From positions 225 to 64,224 of the forward strand of contig JEMX01000009.1 in the NCBI GenBank assembly GCA_000585055.1: a DNA stretch of 64,000 nucleotides. The letters are read 5' to 3'. Below, piece by piece: positions 1-8,894 of this stretch. The notes under the pieces were generated by a model that saw only the letters and a list, made by a program, of their open reading frames with translations, was not told the origin of the DNA and made no database searches. Each line of letters opens with the position of its first letter. Positions within the stretch are counted from its first letter, which is position 1. Source of the stretch: Candidatus Accumulibacter appositus (lineage in GTDB: Bacteria > Pseudomonadota > Gammaproteobacteria > Burkholderiales > Rhodocyclaceae). Position numbers and translations under genes: made by a program.

Positions 1-1
1 G

Positions 2-79
2 TTCCTGCGGATTGCGTCCCTTGTGGTTGGCGATGCGATCCGCCGTGGCGACCTGACGCTTGATGGGCCAGCAGAGTAG
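2..79 (+). CDS. C-terminal end of an unidentified gene entering from the left edge
   Basis: An open frame runs from the first bases of the window to a TAG at 77-79 and gives about 25 residues ending ...GDLTLDGPAE. The start lies outside the window. The composition is plausible for coding sequence, but no motif identifies a family, and so short a frame could be open by chance. Confidence 0.25.
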   Translation, partial: FLRIASLVVGDAIRRGDLTLDGPAE

Positions 80-145
80 GGGCGGCCAGCCATCATTCGT
101 CGCCGTCCAGGCCTCCATGGCACAAGCTGTCTGAGTACAGCGCCG

Positions 146-408
146 TCAATTGCGATAGCGTAGCCTGTACCTCTTCTCCAGATTGGTCATCATGTGGGAA
201 ACCTGCTCATCCAGATCGCTGGCCAGGTCGAATAGATAGGCAACCTGGCTGCGCGATACCGCGTTGATGACGGCGAAAAGTCGAAGCAGCCGTTCGGCGC
301 AATTTCTTCCCGTACGTCCGGTCAAGGCGCTAGTCCGGTCAAGGCGCTATACCGGCCGTCCGCGCCATGCGGCGCCAACGGCCGCTTTGGCCGAGGACCC
401 GCCGGACA
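146..408 (-). pseudogene. Unidentified gene remnant with a frameshifting 17-bp tandem duplication
   Basis: On the minus strand a frame ending with TGA at 146-148 encodes a plausible helical C-terminus (residues such as AERLLRLFAVINAVSR then DLDEQVSHMMTNLEKR). The frame breaks at a perfect 17-bp direct repeat (316-332 and 333-349). Removing one copy joins it to an upstream open frame reaching about 408, roughly 82 codons in total. No start codon or family is recognised. It looks like the tail of a decayed gene. The short conserved-looking frame and the duplication are seen directly; the pseudogene status is inferred. Confidence 0.35.
316..349. repeat. 17-bp perfect tandem duplication
   Basis: Two adjacent identical 17-bp units, 316-332 and 333-349. 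The duplication shifts the frame of the gene remnant that covers it. It is one of several short tandem duplications in this window. Confidence 0.85.
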
Positions 409-562
409 TCAGATCTCCGTGACCGTCAGCTTTATGATCAGTAAGCCGCCATCGTTGATGATAAATGCATCAGACGGGTCTGGGTCGACAAGCGACGGCC
501 AGTCAATGATGGTTGACGGGCGGCAATCGCCGCTGCCTGGCACAATGGCTCGCAAGCCGCGC

Positions 563-1969
563 TCAGAGCGCATTGCTAATCGCGGCAATGGCCCGCACGA
601 TGTCCGCAGCGTCAGTCGCGCAGCTGCAGACCGAAACCCGCATGCAGCGCCGTCCCCGCCAAGTGGTGCAGGCGAAGTGGGCCTCGCCTGAAGCGACGAT
701 GCGCGCGGTGACGGCTTCGGTGCGGCGATCGTGATCCTCTTCGCTGGCCCCGGGCGACGGATCCGGAAAGCGCAGCAGACCCTGGTTGATATGGGGCACA
801 TGCAGGACTTCGACCCCCGGCAGTTTGCCGGCGCCGGTGACCAGCGCGTGGGCGTGCTGGCAGCATTCGGCAACCATCTGCGCGATCCCCTGGCGACCAA
901 GGCTGGCGATCGCGGCGTAGGTGGCAAAGCCGCGCCCGCGGCGGGAGTATTCCGGATTCCAGTCGACCTGGTCGCGGGCCACGGCGGAGTGATCGAGATA
1001 GGCCGCGTGGTGCGCCATCGAGCGGTAGTGGGCTGCGCGATTGGCGACAAAGGCGAAGCCGGAATCGTAGGGGACATTGAGCCATTTGTGACCGTCGGTG
1101 GCCCAGGAATCGGCGTTCTCGACACCCTTGGTGAAGTGGCGGTACTCGGGACTGGCCGCCGCCCAAAGTCCGAAAGCGCCGTCGACATGCACCCAGGCAT
1201 CGAACTCGCGGGCGACCGGGATGATCTCGTCGTAGGGGTCGAAGGAGCCGGTGTTGAGGTCGCCGGCCTGGAGGAGGACGATGTGGGCGGCGGCGGGCGC
1301 ACTGGCCAGCGCTGCACGCAAGGGCCCGGCACGCAGCTGGCCGTTGTTGTCGGTGGCGATGTCGATGACGCAGTCGCGCCCCAGCCCCAGCAGGCGCACG
1401 GCGCGTTCGATGGTGCCGTGGCGTTGGTCGCCGCTCAGCACCCGGATGGGCGGCGCGCCGATCAATCCCCGCTGCTCGACGTCCCAGCCCTTGGCTGCGA
1501 GGACTGCATTGCGGGCGGCGGCGAGACACGTGACGTGCGCCATCTGGCAGCCGGTGACGAGGGCAAAGCTGGCGCTGGACGGCAGGTGGAGGAGATCGAG
1601 CAGCCAGCGACCACACACTTCCTCGACCACTGCGGCGGCCGGAGCGACGGCGAACATGCCGGCATTCTGGTCCCAGGTGGAGGTCAGCCAGTCTGCTGCC
1701 AGCGAGGCGGGCAACTTGCCGCCGATCACCCACGAGAAGAAGCGCCCGCCGCTGCTGTGAGTTAGGCCGCCGGCAACATCGCGCACCAGTCGATCAACGA
1801 CGGCCAGCGGGTCGACCGGGCCGGCAGGCAGGGGCTTGCCGAGGCGCGCGCGCAGCTCCTCGAGGCTGGCTGTGGCTGCGACCGGAGCTTCTGGCAATGC
1901 CTCCAGATAGGCGAGGGCGTGATCGAGTGTCTGCCGGAGCAACTGCGGGTAAGCGGATTCCGATTTCAT
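563..1969 (-). CDS. PLP-dependent group II decarboxylase (aromatic-L-amino-acid decarboxylase type)
   Basis: 468 residues, the usual length for the group II pyridoxal-dependent decarboxylase family (glutamate, histidine and aromatic amino acid decarboxylases). The PLP-binding lysine is Lys295 in the motif ATDGHKWLNVPYD. An upstream HVDGAFGLW motif (about 261-269) supplies the aspartate that pairs with the pyridine nitrogen. The protein is expected to be cytosolic and to decarboxylate an amino acid or amino-acid-like substrate, which cannot be told from sequence alone. A purine-rich AGAGAGAG stretch just upstream of the ATG is a plausible ribosome site. A copy of repeat A lies about 11 bp upstream of the start, so its hairpins would be in the leader. 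No operon partner is visible. Confidence 0.85.
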   Translation of the reverse strand: MKSESAYPQLLRQTLDHALAYLEALPEAPVAATASLEELRARLGKPLPAGPVDPLAVVDRLVRDVAGGLTHSSGGRFFSWVIGGKLPASLAADWLTSTWDQNAGMFAVAPAAAVVEEVCGRWLLDLLHLPSSASFALVTGCQMAHVTCLAAARNAVLAAKGWDVEQRGLIGAPPIRVLSGDQRHGTIERAVRLLGLGRDCVIDIATDNNGQLRAGPLRAALASAPAAAHIVLLQAGDLNTGSFDPYDEIIPVAREFDAWVHVDGAFGLWAAASPEYRHFTKGVENADSWATDGHKWLNVPYDSGFAFVANRAAHYRSMAHHAAYLDHSAVARDQVDWNPEYSRRGRGFATYAAIASLGRQGIAQMVAECCQHAHALVTGAGKLPGVEVLHVPHINQGLLRFPDPSPGASEEDHDRRTEAVTARIVASGEAHFACTTWRGRRCMRVSVCSCATDAADIVRAIAAISNAL

Positions 1970-1980
1970 GCTGCTCTCTC

Positions 1981-2184
1981 TTTACTGTGAACGTCGCGTA
2001 CGCGACTCGCGAACCTCCCTTCTCCCCTTGCGGGAGAAGGGCCTGGGGGTGAGACGGGGAATTCAGGGAGCATCCTCCCTGGCCGTCGAACGATTCCGGC
2101 GTGCAAGCCGGAATGCGCACTGCAAGTGGAGGGGACGGTCATGACTTCCATGATTCGGGGTGTCTCCACGTGTCATGACCGTTA
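1981..2184. repeat. Repeat A copy 1, interrupted by repeat B
   Basis: Repeat A is an interspersed element of about 126 bp with three inverted repeats: hairpin 1 (GTCGCG/CGCGAC), hairpin 2 (CCCTTCTCCC/GGGAGAAGGG), and an outer pair ACGGTCATGAC ... GTCATGACCGT. In this copy a block of about 70 bp (2050-2120), also found at 50384-50456, sits between hairpin 2 and the last pair, so the copy is composite. It fills much of the 448-bp gap between the divergent decarboxylase and ATPase genes. The rest of the gap (2185-2417) shows nothing definite. Confidence 0.8.
2050..2120. repeat. Repeat B copy 1 (nested in repeat A)
   Basis: A block of about 70 bp containing TTCAGGGAGCAT, then CGAACGATTCCGGCGTG and CAAGCCGGAATG. 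CATTCCGG/CCGGAATG-like arms form a small inverted repeat. A clear second copy is at 50384-50456 and a partial copy at about 5266-5310. Being flanked on both sides by repeat A sequence suggests insertion into it. Confidence 0.65.
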
Positions 2185-2417
2185 GAAAGACCAGGGCCGC
2201 GAGTTCTGTGGCAGTGCTTGGCCTGGCAGTATAGGCACGCCTGTCCGTCGAGATCCATCTCTGTGTTCCGGCTGTACCACTGTCTGTCTGCGGTCGGCCG
2301 CGCAAAACGGGTAATGACCTGGCTCTGAGATGGGATAATTGCGCATGCGCGACGGCAACATTTTTCTGCGGGCGTTCCACCCCCGCAACCCCGAGCGCGA
2401 GTCCGACAGAGAGCTGC

Positions 2418-4898
2418 ATGATGACGCATCATCAGGAGACGACCCTGCCTGCCGACCAGCATCGCATCCCACTTGAAGCATTGCAGCAGCGCCTGCACTG
2501 CACAGGGGAGGGGCTGAGTGCGGCGGAGGCCGCGCAACGCCTGCTCGAGTTCGGCAGCAATGAACTACGCGTGCGCAAGGAGACGCCCGAAATCGTCAAG
2601 TTCCTGCGCCAGTTCGGCAACTTCTTCGCGCTGCTGCTCATCGTTGGCTCGGCACTGGCGTTCTTTGCCGATTACCTGCAGCCGGGCGAAGGCAACTTCT
2701 ACATTGGCGTCGCGCTGCTGGCGGTGGTCCTGCTCAATGCGCTGTTCACCTATCTTCAGGAGCAGCAAAGCGAACGCATCATGGAGAGCTTTCGCAACAT
2801 GCTGCCGTCGATGATCAGCGTGCAGCGCGATGGCCAGCTAGCGCGCATCGAGGCACGACTGGTGGTGCCGGGCGATGTAATCGTGCTCGAAGAGGGCGAT
2901 CGGGTGCCGGCCGACGGGCGATTGATCGAGGTGAATCAGCTCAAGGTCGACCACGCTTCCCTGACCGGCGAGAGCGAACCACAGCTGCGCAAAGTGGCTT
3001 GCACCCACGACAAGCTGATGGAGAGTCGCAACATGGTGTTCTCCGGCACGCTGGTGCAAAGCGGCAACGGCCGCGCGCTGGTATACGGCACCGGCATGAA
3101 CACGCAGATCGGCCAGATCGTGCAAGTCACCAAGGAGGCGGGCACGGTGGAGACGCCGATCCGCAAGGAGCTGCACCATTTCATTCGCGTCATCTCCACC
3201 ATTGCCATTGCGCTCGGCCTGCTGTTCTTCGCACTCAGCGTGCTGCTCGGCAACCCCTTCATCGGCAGTCTGATCTTCGCCATCGGCATCATTGTCGCCA
3301 ACGTCCCGGAAGGTCTCTTGCCGACGGTGACGCTGGCGCTGACCATGGCCTCCAAACGCATGGCGAAGAAGAATGCGCTGATCAAGAACCTGGAAGCAGT
3401 CGAAACGCTGGGTTCGACCACCGTCATCTGTACCGACAAGACCGGCACCATCACCCAGAACCGGATGCGGGTCGCTACGCTGGTGCTGGGCGAAGACGAA
3501 TGGTCGGCCGATCAGAGTGGCCTCTCGCAAGTGGAAGGCTTTGCCGAGGCCTGGGCTGCCATGGTGCTGTGCAACAACGCCCGCCTGACCGACGATCACT
3601 ATCTGGGCGATCCGACCGAGGGCGCCCTGCTGCTTCTGGCGCAGGCCTTGCAGCCTATCGGCGATCTGGCGGCGCGCTTCCCGCGCGTACACGAAAGTCC
3701 GTTCGACTCGGCCACGAAACGCATGATCACCACACACCACGGCGGGAATGGTCAGCATGCTCAGGATCGTCACCATGCTCAGCCCAATGTCGCCTACATG
3801 AAGGGTGCGCCGGAGATCGTATTCGATAAATGCACGCACCGTTTGCGGCACGGCGAGCGGATCGAATTTGATGCCGCGGCGCGTCGCAAGGCACTGGAAC
3901 TCTACGAAGTACTGGCGGCGCGTGGCGAACGGGTGCTGGCGCTGGCCTGCAAGGCGACCGACGCCGATGCCGCCAGCGAGGAGGATTTCGTCTATTTGGG
4001 ATTGGTGGGCATGCTCGATCCGCCACGCCCGGAGATCGCCGAGGCGATCGACAGGTGCCGCAGCGCAGGCATCCGCGTGTTCATGGTCACCGGTGACTAT
4101 CCCACCACTGCCGAGTCCATCGCCCGTCAGGTCGGCCTGTTCACCGGCGACGGCCGGGTGGTCGTGGGAGAGGACTTGCTGGCAATGAGCGAGCAGGAAA
4201 TCTCCGTTCTGCTGGATAGTCGCGAGCTGGTGTTCGCACGTTCCACGCCTCTGCAGAAGCTTCAGATCGTCAAGGGATTGCAGAAAAAGGGCGAGATCGT
4301 TACCGTCACCGGCGATGGTGTGAACGATGCCCCGGCCTTGAAGAACGCCAACATGGGCGTGGCGATGGGCCTGTCCGGTACCGAGGTGGCGAAAGAGGCG
4401 GCGGACATGGTGCTGATGGACGACAACTTCGCCACCATCGTGCAGGCCGTCGAGGAGGGGCGCACCATCTTCGCCAACATCAAGAAATTCATTGCCTACG
4501 TCCTGACCAGCAACGTCCCCGAGATACTGCCCTTCATCGCTTTCGTGGCCATCGACGCGCCGCTGGCGCTGACCGTGGTGCTGATCCTGACCATCGATCT
4601 GGGCACCGACATCCTGCCAGCCCTGGGGCTGGGACGCGAACTGCCGGAAGAGGACGTGATGAAACAGCCCCCGCGCCGCCGTGACGAAAGACTGCTCACC
4701 TGGCCGCTGCTGGGTATGAGCTACGGCATCATCGGCATGCTGCAGGCCGCCGCCGGATTCTTCGCCTTTTTCGTCGTCCTGGAGCGGGGCGGCTGGGTGT
4801 GGGGCGCCGAGTTGCCGACTTCCAGCCTGCTCTATCAGACGGCCGTCACTTCCTTCTTTGCGGCCGTGGTGATCTGCCAGGTGGCGGATGTGTGGTGA
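2418..4898 (+). CDS. P-type cation ATPase, Na,K/H,K-ATPase-like (type IIC), truncated by frameshift
   Basis: 826 residues before an early stop. The order is cation-ATPase N-terminal domain, M1-M2, actuator with LTGES (about 178), M3-M4 with VANVPEGLLPTVT, phosphorylation motif CTDKTGT (Asp340), nucleotide-binding domain, hinge TGDGVNDAPAL, then M5-M6 with TSNVPEILPF and DLGTDILPALGLG. The M4 and M6 signatures match eukaryotic Na,K-ATPases rather than bacterial Ca or Mg pumps, so Na+/K+ or related transport is inferred. A 26-bp tandem duplication at 4866-4917 shifts the frame, and translation ends at 4898 before the last membrane helices. The restored protein would be 914 residues, ending at 5188. 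Whether the break is real or an assembly error cannot be told here. Confidence 0.88.
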   Translation: MMTHHQETTLPADQHRIPLEALQQRLHCTGEGLSAAEAAQRLLEFGSNELRVRKETPEIVKFLRQFGNFFALLLIVGSALAFFADYLQPGEGNFYIGVALLAVVLLNALFTYLQEQQSERIMESFRNMLPSMISVQRDGQLARIEARLVVPGDVIVLEEGDRVPADGRLIEVNQLKVDHASLTGESEPQLRKVACTHDKLMESRNMVFSGTLVQSGNGRALVYGTGMNTQIGQIVQVTKEAGTVETPIRKELHHFIRVISTIAIALGLLFFALSVLLGNPFIGSLIFAIGIIVANVPEGLLPTVTLALTMASKRMAKKNALIKNLEAVETLGSTTVICTDKTGTITQNRMRVATLVLGEDEWSADQSGLSQVEGFAEAWAAMVLCNNARLTDDHYLGDPTEGALLLLAQALQPIGDLAARFPRVHESPFDSATKRMITTHHGGNGQHAQDRHHAQPNVAYMKGAPEIVFDKCTHRLRHGERIEFDAAARRKALELYEVLAARGERVLALACKATDADAASEEDFVYLGLVGMLDPPRPEIAEAIDRCRSAGIRVFMVTGDYPTTAESIARQVGLFTGDGRVVVGEDLLAMSEQEISVLLDSRELVFARSTPLQKLQIVKGLQKKGEIVTVTGDGVNDAPALKNANMGVAMGLSGTEVAKEAADMVLMDDNFATIVQAVEEGRTIFANIKKFIAYVLTSNVPEILPFIAFVAIDAPLALTVVLILTIDLGTDILPALGLGRELPEEDVMKQPPRRRDERLLTWPLLGMSYGIIGMLQAAAGFFAFFVVLERGGWVWGAELPTSSLLYQTAVTSFFAAVVICQVADVW

Positions 4899-4917
4899 TC
4901 TGCCAGGTGGCGGATGT
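4866..4917. repeat. 26-bp tandem duplication that breaks the ATPase frame
   Basis: Two adjacent identical 26-bp units, 4866-4891 and 4892-4917. Because 26 is not a multiple of 3, the second copy shifts the frame. Deleting one unit restores a continuous reading frame through 5188. Confidence 0.95.
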
Positions 4918-5188
4918 GCTGATCTGCCGCACGCGCCGGCAGAGCATCCTGTCCGCCGGCATCTTCCGCAACAAACTGATCTGGGTGGGGATCGCGGTTG
5001 AACTGGGACTGCTCGCGGCGATCTCGCAGATCGAGTTCCTGCAGCCATTTTTCGGCACCGCGCCGATAGGCTGGTTCGAGATCTCGCTGGCTTTGCCGTT
5101 CGCCGCTGCGATCCTCTTGGGTGACGAGTCGAGGCGCTGGCTGATCCGGCGTGACAACCGCTTTGTGCGGCGCTGGCTGACCTGGTAG
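4893..5188 (+). pseudogene. Displaced C-terminal part of the P-type ATPase
   Basis: This frame carries the missing C-terminus of the upstream ATPase. It contains two or three membrane segments (around GIAVELGLLAAI and SLALPFAAAILLG) and ends RRWLTW at 5188, as expected for the last helices of the cation-ATPase C-terminal domain. It has no credible start of its own. It would be rejoined if one of the 26-bp units were absent. Confidence 0.8.
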
Positions 5189-5265
5189 CCGCGTGCTGCA
5201 CAGCTCGGCTTTGCTTCGTGAATGCTTCAAGGGCACTATCCGCGTGCTGCCTGGGTCGAAGGGAC

Positions 5266-5312
5266 TTCGTCCGCCGAACGACTCCGGAGTGCAAGCCGGT
5301 ATGGACATGAAG
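5266..5312. repeat. Partial repeat B
   Basis: Contains CCGAACGACTCCGGAGTG followed by CAAGCCGGTATG, closely related to repeat B at 2050-2120 and 50384-50456. It lies between the ATPase remnant and msrB. Confidence 0.5.
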
Positions 5313-5341
5313 CCTCACCGCCGCCTATCGAGGAGAAGCGA

Positions 5342-5788
5342 ATGAAATCCTACAAGAAGACCGCTGCCGCCATTGCCGCCCTGACTCCGGAACAGTTTCG
5401 GGTGACGCAGCAAAGTGGCACCGAGCGACCAGGAACGGGCGAGTATCTTCACAATACCGAGCCTGGCATCTACGTGGATGTCGTCTCGGGCGAACCGCTG
5501 TTCGCCTCGTCCGAGATGTTCGAGTCGGGTTGTGGCTGGCCCAGTTTCGCCAGACCCATCGAGCCCGCGCATATCAAGGAGCTGAAGGATGTCGGCCACG
5601 GCATGGTGCGCACCGAAGTCCGCTCGGCTCATGGCGACAGCCACCTCGGACACGTTTTTACGGACGGCCCCAGGGATCGCGGTGGCCTGCGCTACTGCAT
5701 CAACTCGGCGTCGTTGCGCTTCATCCATCGCCATGACATGGAAGCGGCAGGCTATGGCGAGTACCTTGATCAAGTGGAGGGCAAGTAA
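5342..5788 (+). CDS. msrB: Peptide methionine-R-sulfoxide reductase MsrB
   Basis: 148 residues. Reduces the R epimer of methionine sulfoxide in proteins using thioredoxin. The family signatures are visible: ESGCGWPSF, then GHVFTDGP, and the catalytic Cys in [11 protein letters not shown]. The two CxxC zinc motifs of the zinc-binding MsrB subclass are absent. The ATG at 5342 follows a strong GAGGAGAAG ribosome site; a longer upstream frame from 5222 would run through repeat B and is rejected. The stop overlaps the msrA start by one base (TAATG), so the two genes are probably translationally coupled as an oxidative-repair pair. Confidence 0.95.
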   Translation: MKSYKKTAAAIAALTPEQFRVTQQSGTERPGTGEYLHNTEPGIYVDVVSGEPLFASSEMFESGCGWPSFARPIEPAHIKELKDVGHGMVRTEVRSAHGDSHLGHVFTDGPRDRGGLRYCINSASLRFIHRHDMEAAGYGEYLDQVEGK

Positions 5789-6291
5789 TGGCAAAGGAAC
5801 GCGCTGTTCTGGCGGGTGGCTGCTTTTGGGGCATGCAGGATCTGATCCGTGGATTGCCGGGGGTTGAGGCTACCCGGGTGGGCTACACCGGCGGCGACGT
5901 TGCCCACGCCACCTACCGCAATCACGGCACGCACGCGGAGGGCATCGAGATTCTGTTCGATCCGGAGCGGATTTCGTATCGCCGCCTCCTGGAGTTCTTT
6001 TTCCAGATACACGACCCGACCACCCGCAACCGGCAAGGCAATGACTTGGGCCCGTCCTATCGCTCGGCGATCTACTACATTGACGAGGTGCAGAAGCAGG
6101 TTGCGCTCGACACCATCGCCGATGTCAATGCCTCGGGCCTATGGCCGGGCAAGGTGGTCACGGAGCTCGAAGCGGTGGGTGATTTCTGGGAGGCCGAGCC
6201 CGAGCATCAGGATTACCTTGAGCGTCTGCCCAACGGCTACACCTGCCATTTTCCGCGTCCAGAATGGGTGCTGCCACGGCGCGCTGAGTGA
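5788..6291 (+). CDS. msrA: Peptide methionine-S-sulfoxide reductase MsrA
   Basis: 167 residues. Reduces the S epimer of methionine sulfoxide. The N-terminal GGCFWGMQ motif holds the catalytic cysteine (about residue 11). The conserved VGYTGGD, the [11 protein letters not shown] block and the [19 protein letters not shown] block are present. The start codon overlaps the msrB stop by one base. The length is typical of short MsrA forms. Confidence 0.95.
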   Translation: MAKERAVLAGGCFWGMQDLIRGLPGVEATRVGYTGGDVAHATYRNHGTHAEGIEILFDPERISYRRLLEFFFQIHDPTTRNRQGNDLGPSYRSAIYYIDEVQKQVALDTIADVNASGLWPGKVVTELEAVGDFWEAEPEHQDYLERLPNGYTCHFPRPEWVLPRRAE

Positions 6292-6298
6292 ACGAGTG

Positions 6299-6325
6299 AA
6301 CGGTCATGACTTTCATGAATGGCCG
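6299..6325. repeat. Fragment of repeat A
   Basis: Only the left arm of the third inverted repeat (ACGGTCATGACTTTCATGA) is present, followed by unrelated sequence. It is a decayed or partial copy in the 150-bp gap after msrA. Confidence 0.5.
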
Positions 6326-6441
6326 GCGATCCCGATGTGGCGAGCGCCGACCTGCCAGGGGCACGCAGTTGTGCGAACTGCCGCGCGCCAATCATCGCTA
6401 ACCGCCGCCAGTTCTCCCTCCTTTTCGAGTGACACCTCCTG

Positions 6442-6900
6442 ATGACCGCGACAACCGATCAAATCCTTGAGCAATGGCAGAAGAAACTCAGCTTCCTTCC
6501 CTACAACCGCGAGCTCGATTTGCGCTTCGGCGAGCTGACCGAGCGCGGTTGCGTGTTGCGCCTTCCCTATCGGAAGGAACTGATTGGTGATCCGGAAAGC
6601 GGTGCCCTGCATGTCGGTGCGATCGCGGCGCTGGTCGATACCACTTTCGGCTACGCGGTCCATAGTCGGCTCAGCGAGCGACGCGGTTTCGCCACCCTTG
6701 ATCTGCGTATCGAGCATCTGCAACGTTCCACTGCCGGGCAGGACATTCTTTGCATCGGCGACTGTCACAAACTCACCGCCACTATCGCCTTCGTCAGGGG
6801 GAGCGTATACCACGATGACCCGAACGCGGCGATTGCCACTGCCGTCGGCATCTACATGTTTACCGGCGGCGTCACTCCCATGGAGACAGAGGGAAACTGA
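6442..6900 (+). CDS. PaaI-family (hotdog-fold) acyl-CoA thioesterase
   Basis: 152 residues of the hotdog thioesterase superfamily, PaaI-like subgroup. The pattern GALHVGAIAALVDTTFGYAV (about 53-72) is the usual central-helix motif, followed by the strand ATLDLRIEHLQRS. It should hydrolyse acyl-CoA or aryl-CoA thioesters; the substrate is unknown. It abuts a second thioesterase gene with no gap (TGA then ATG), so the two are presumably cotranscribed and may act as a pair. Confidence 0.8.
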   Translation: MTATTDQILEQWQKKLSFLPYNRELDLRFGELTERGCVLRLPYRKELIGDPESGALHVGAIAALVDTTFGYAVHSRLSERRGFATLDLRIEHLQRSTAGQDILCIGDCHKLTATIAFVRGSVYHDDPNAAIATAVGIYMFTGGVTPMETEGN

Positions 6901-7335
6901 ATGCGACTGTCCGACGCGGTGCGCGATGCGCGCGAACACGACGACTGGGATCGCCTGATCCGCGCCATACCCTTCGCAGTCTTTCTGCGCGTACGCATGG
7001 AAGTCAAAGGCGATTGCCTGACCTGTACGCTGCCGGGCCACGAGCGGCTGGTGGGCAACCAACGCCTACCGGCTCTGCATGGCGGCGCGACTGCCGGCTT
7101 CATGGAGTGTGCGGCGATCCTGTTCTTGCTCTGGCATCGGGATTCCGAGGCCATCCCCAAGACCGTCGATTTCACAATCGACTATCTGCGCAGCGGCAAG
7201 CTGCGGGATACCCATGCCACCATGCAGATGGTCAAGCTCGGCAGCCGCGTGGCCAATATCCGCGTCACCGCCTATCAGGCCGACCCAGAGAAACCGATCG
7301 CCGTCGGCTATGGTAATTTCCTGTTGCCGTCCTGA
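6901..7335 (+). CDS. Second PaaI-family thioesterase
   Basis: 144 residues with the hotdog signature LPALHGGATAGFMECAAI (about 57-74) and the strand KTVDFTIDYLRSGK. It directly follows the other thioesterase, starting on the base after its stop. Sequence divergence between the two suggests different substrates or a heteromeric enzyme. A dehydrogenase gene follows 45 bp later. Confidence 0.8.
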   Translation: MRLSDAVRDAREHDDWDRLIRAIPFAVFLRVRMEVKGDCLTCTLPGHERLVGNQRLPALHGGATAGFMECAAILFLLWHRDSEAIPKTVDFTIDYLRSGKLRDTHATMQMVKLGSRVANIRVTAYQADPEKPIAVGYGNFLLPS

Positions 7336-7380
7336 GGTCTTGGACGGCCCGCGAGGAAGGTCCAACACACGGAGGGCATC

Positions 7381-8457
7381 ATGAGCAGCCATAGAATTGC
7401 CGTCATCGCTGGCGACGGCATCGGCAAGGAAGTCATGCCGGAAGGCCTGCGCGTGCTCGCTGCGGCGGCCGACAAGTTCGACCTCGATCTGCAGTTCACG
7501 ACGATTGACTGGGCCAACTGCGACTACTACCTGCAGCACGGCGAGATGATGCCCGCCGACTGGTTCGAGCAACTTAGAGGCTTTGACGCCATCTATTTCG
7601 GCGCCGCCGGTTGGCCGGACAAGGTTCCTGACCATATCTCCCTGTGGGGCTCGCTGCTCAAATTCAGGCGCAGCTTCGACCAGTACGTGAACCTGCGCCC
7701 CGTTCGCCTGATGCCTGGCGTGCCTTGCCCGCTGGCAGGCCGCAAGGTCGGCGACATCGATTTCTACGTGGTTCGCGAAAACACCGAAGGAGAGTACTCG
7801 GCGGTCGGTGGGCGGATGTTCGAAGGCACGGAACGAGAAACCGTGCTGCAGGAATCGATCTTTACCCGCAAGGGAGTGGATCGCATCCTGAAGTACGCCT
7901 TCGAGCTGGCGCAGCGGCGCCCGAGGAAGCACCTGACTTCGGCCACCAAGTCGAACGGCATCGCCATCAGCATGCCCTACTGGGACGAGCGGGTCGAAGC
8001 GATGGCGGCGAGCTACCCGCAGGTGCACTGCGACAAGTACCACATCGACATCCTCTGCGCCCGCTTCGTGCTCAGTCCGGAGCGCTTCGACGTGGTCGTG
8101 GCTTCCAATCTCTTCGGCGACATTCTTTCCGACCTCGGCCCAGCCTGTGCCGGCACTATCGGCATCGCGCCCTCGGCCAATCTCAATCCCGAGCGCGACT
8201 TTCCCTCGTTGTTCGAACCGGTTCACGGTTCCGCGCCGGACATCTACGGGCGCAATATCGCCAACCCGATCGGCATGATCTGGTGCGGGGCGATGATGCT
8301 CGACTTCCTGGGGCAGGGCGATGCCGGCCATAGCGCTGCACACGATGCCATTCTGCGCGCCATCGAAAGCGTGCTCGTGGCAGGCCCGCGGACCCCGGAC
8401 ATGGGCGGTACCGCCAGCACCAGCGAGCTTGGACGGGCCGTTGTCGGCGCGCTTTGA
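7381..8457 (+). CDS. Tartrate dehydrogenase / D-malate dehydrogenase family
   Basis: 358 residues of the isocitrate/isopropylmalate dehydrogenase family, tartrate dehydrogenase branch (TtuC/DmlA-like). It begins with IAVIAGDGIGKEV, carries VRENTEGEYSAVGG (substrate loop), YHIDILCARFV and the cofactor loop FEPVHGSAPDIYGRNIANP. It is expected to oxidise D-malate or tartrate with NAD+ and a divalent metal. A good ribosome site (ACGGAGG) precedes the ATG. Position after the thioesterases is consistent with a small carboxylic-acid utilisation operon, but the pathway is inferred. Confidence 0.88.
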   Translation: MSSHRIAVIAGDGIGKEVMPEGLRVLAAAADKFDLDLQFTTIDWANCDYYLQHGEMMPADWFEQLRGFDAIYFGAAGWPDKVPDHISLWGSLLKFRRSFDQYVNLRPVRLMPGVPCPLAGRKVGDIDFYVVRENTEGEYSAVGGRMFEGTERETVLQESIFTRKGVDRILKYAFELAQRRPRKHLTSATKSNGIAISMPYWDERVEAMAASYPQVHCDKYHIDILCARFVLSPERFDVVVASNLFGDILSDLGPACAGTIGIAPSANLNPERDFPSLFEPVHGSAPDIYGRNIANPIGMIWCGAMMLDFLGQGDAGHSAAHDAILRAIESVLVAGPRTPDMGGTASTSELGRAVVGAL

Positions 8458-8894
8458 TTCGAGCGCGAGCCCGAACGGGCAGCCTGAACGGCCAGGTGGA
8501 TCGGCACCGGCTGCAAGCGGGACGGGCTTCGGATGAGCGCATGTTGAGGCGCTGTCGGGACCCCGTTCGCGATTGACGCCACTTCATGGGCACTCGTATA
8601 CTCTCTTCGCGGCTGTTGAATTTTCCATTTCTCATGCGCGATGAGTGTTCCGCATGAATCCCGGGTCGGCATCCGGATAGGACAGATGTCGGCGCGTCGT
8701 GCCGCATGGCGCCAAGCCGCAGGGCGACGGCAGTCGCCTATTCATGCGAAATCACGCCAATTCGGCTTGTCCCGATCGTGAGATCTTGCGACAAGCGTAG
8801 CGATTCCTTGCGTTGCTGGCGGCTTCTTGCCGCTGCGCGTCAGGTCCGCGTCCGACTACCACGACAGTCGCAACAACACAGGAGGTTTTACGGC
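8458..8894. other. 437-bp non-coding gap with a candidate promoter
   Basis: No convincing gene was found. The gap holds a good sigma-70-like promoter (8573-8602) and a leader of about 280 bases before the SH3-domain gene. A longer frame upstream of the SH3 gene start lacks a ribosome site and reads through this leader. Confidence 0.5.
8573..8602 (+). promoter_or_regulatory. Candidate sigma-70 promoter
   Basis: TTGACG (-35), an 18-bp spacer and TATACT (-10). It is oriented toward the SH3-domain gene. Confidence 0.5.

Noticed and set aside
409-562. Minus-strand frame ending at 409 (tail ...DGGLLIIKLTVTEI) as a separate gene
   Set aside because: The final 40 residues look protein-like, but most of the frame is antiphase to the decarboxylase and there is no start outside it. 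At best it is a remnant.
2838-5318. 826-codon minus-strand frame opposite the ATPase
   Set aside because: His/Arg/Gln-rich antisense shadow of a high-GC gene; no domain recognised.
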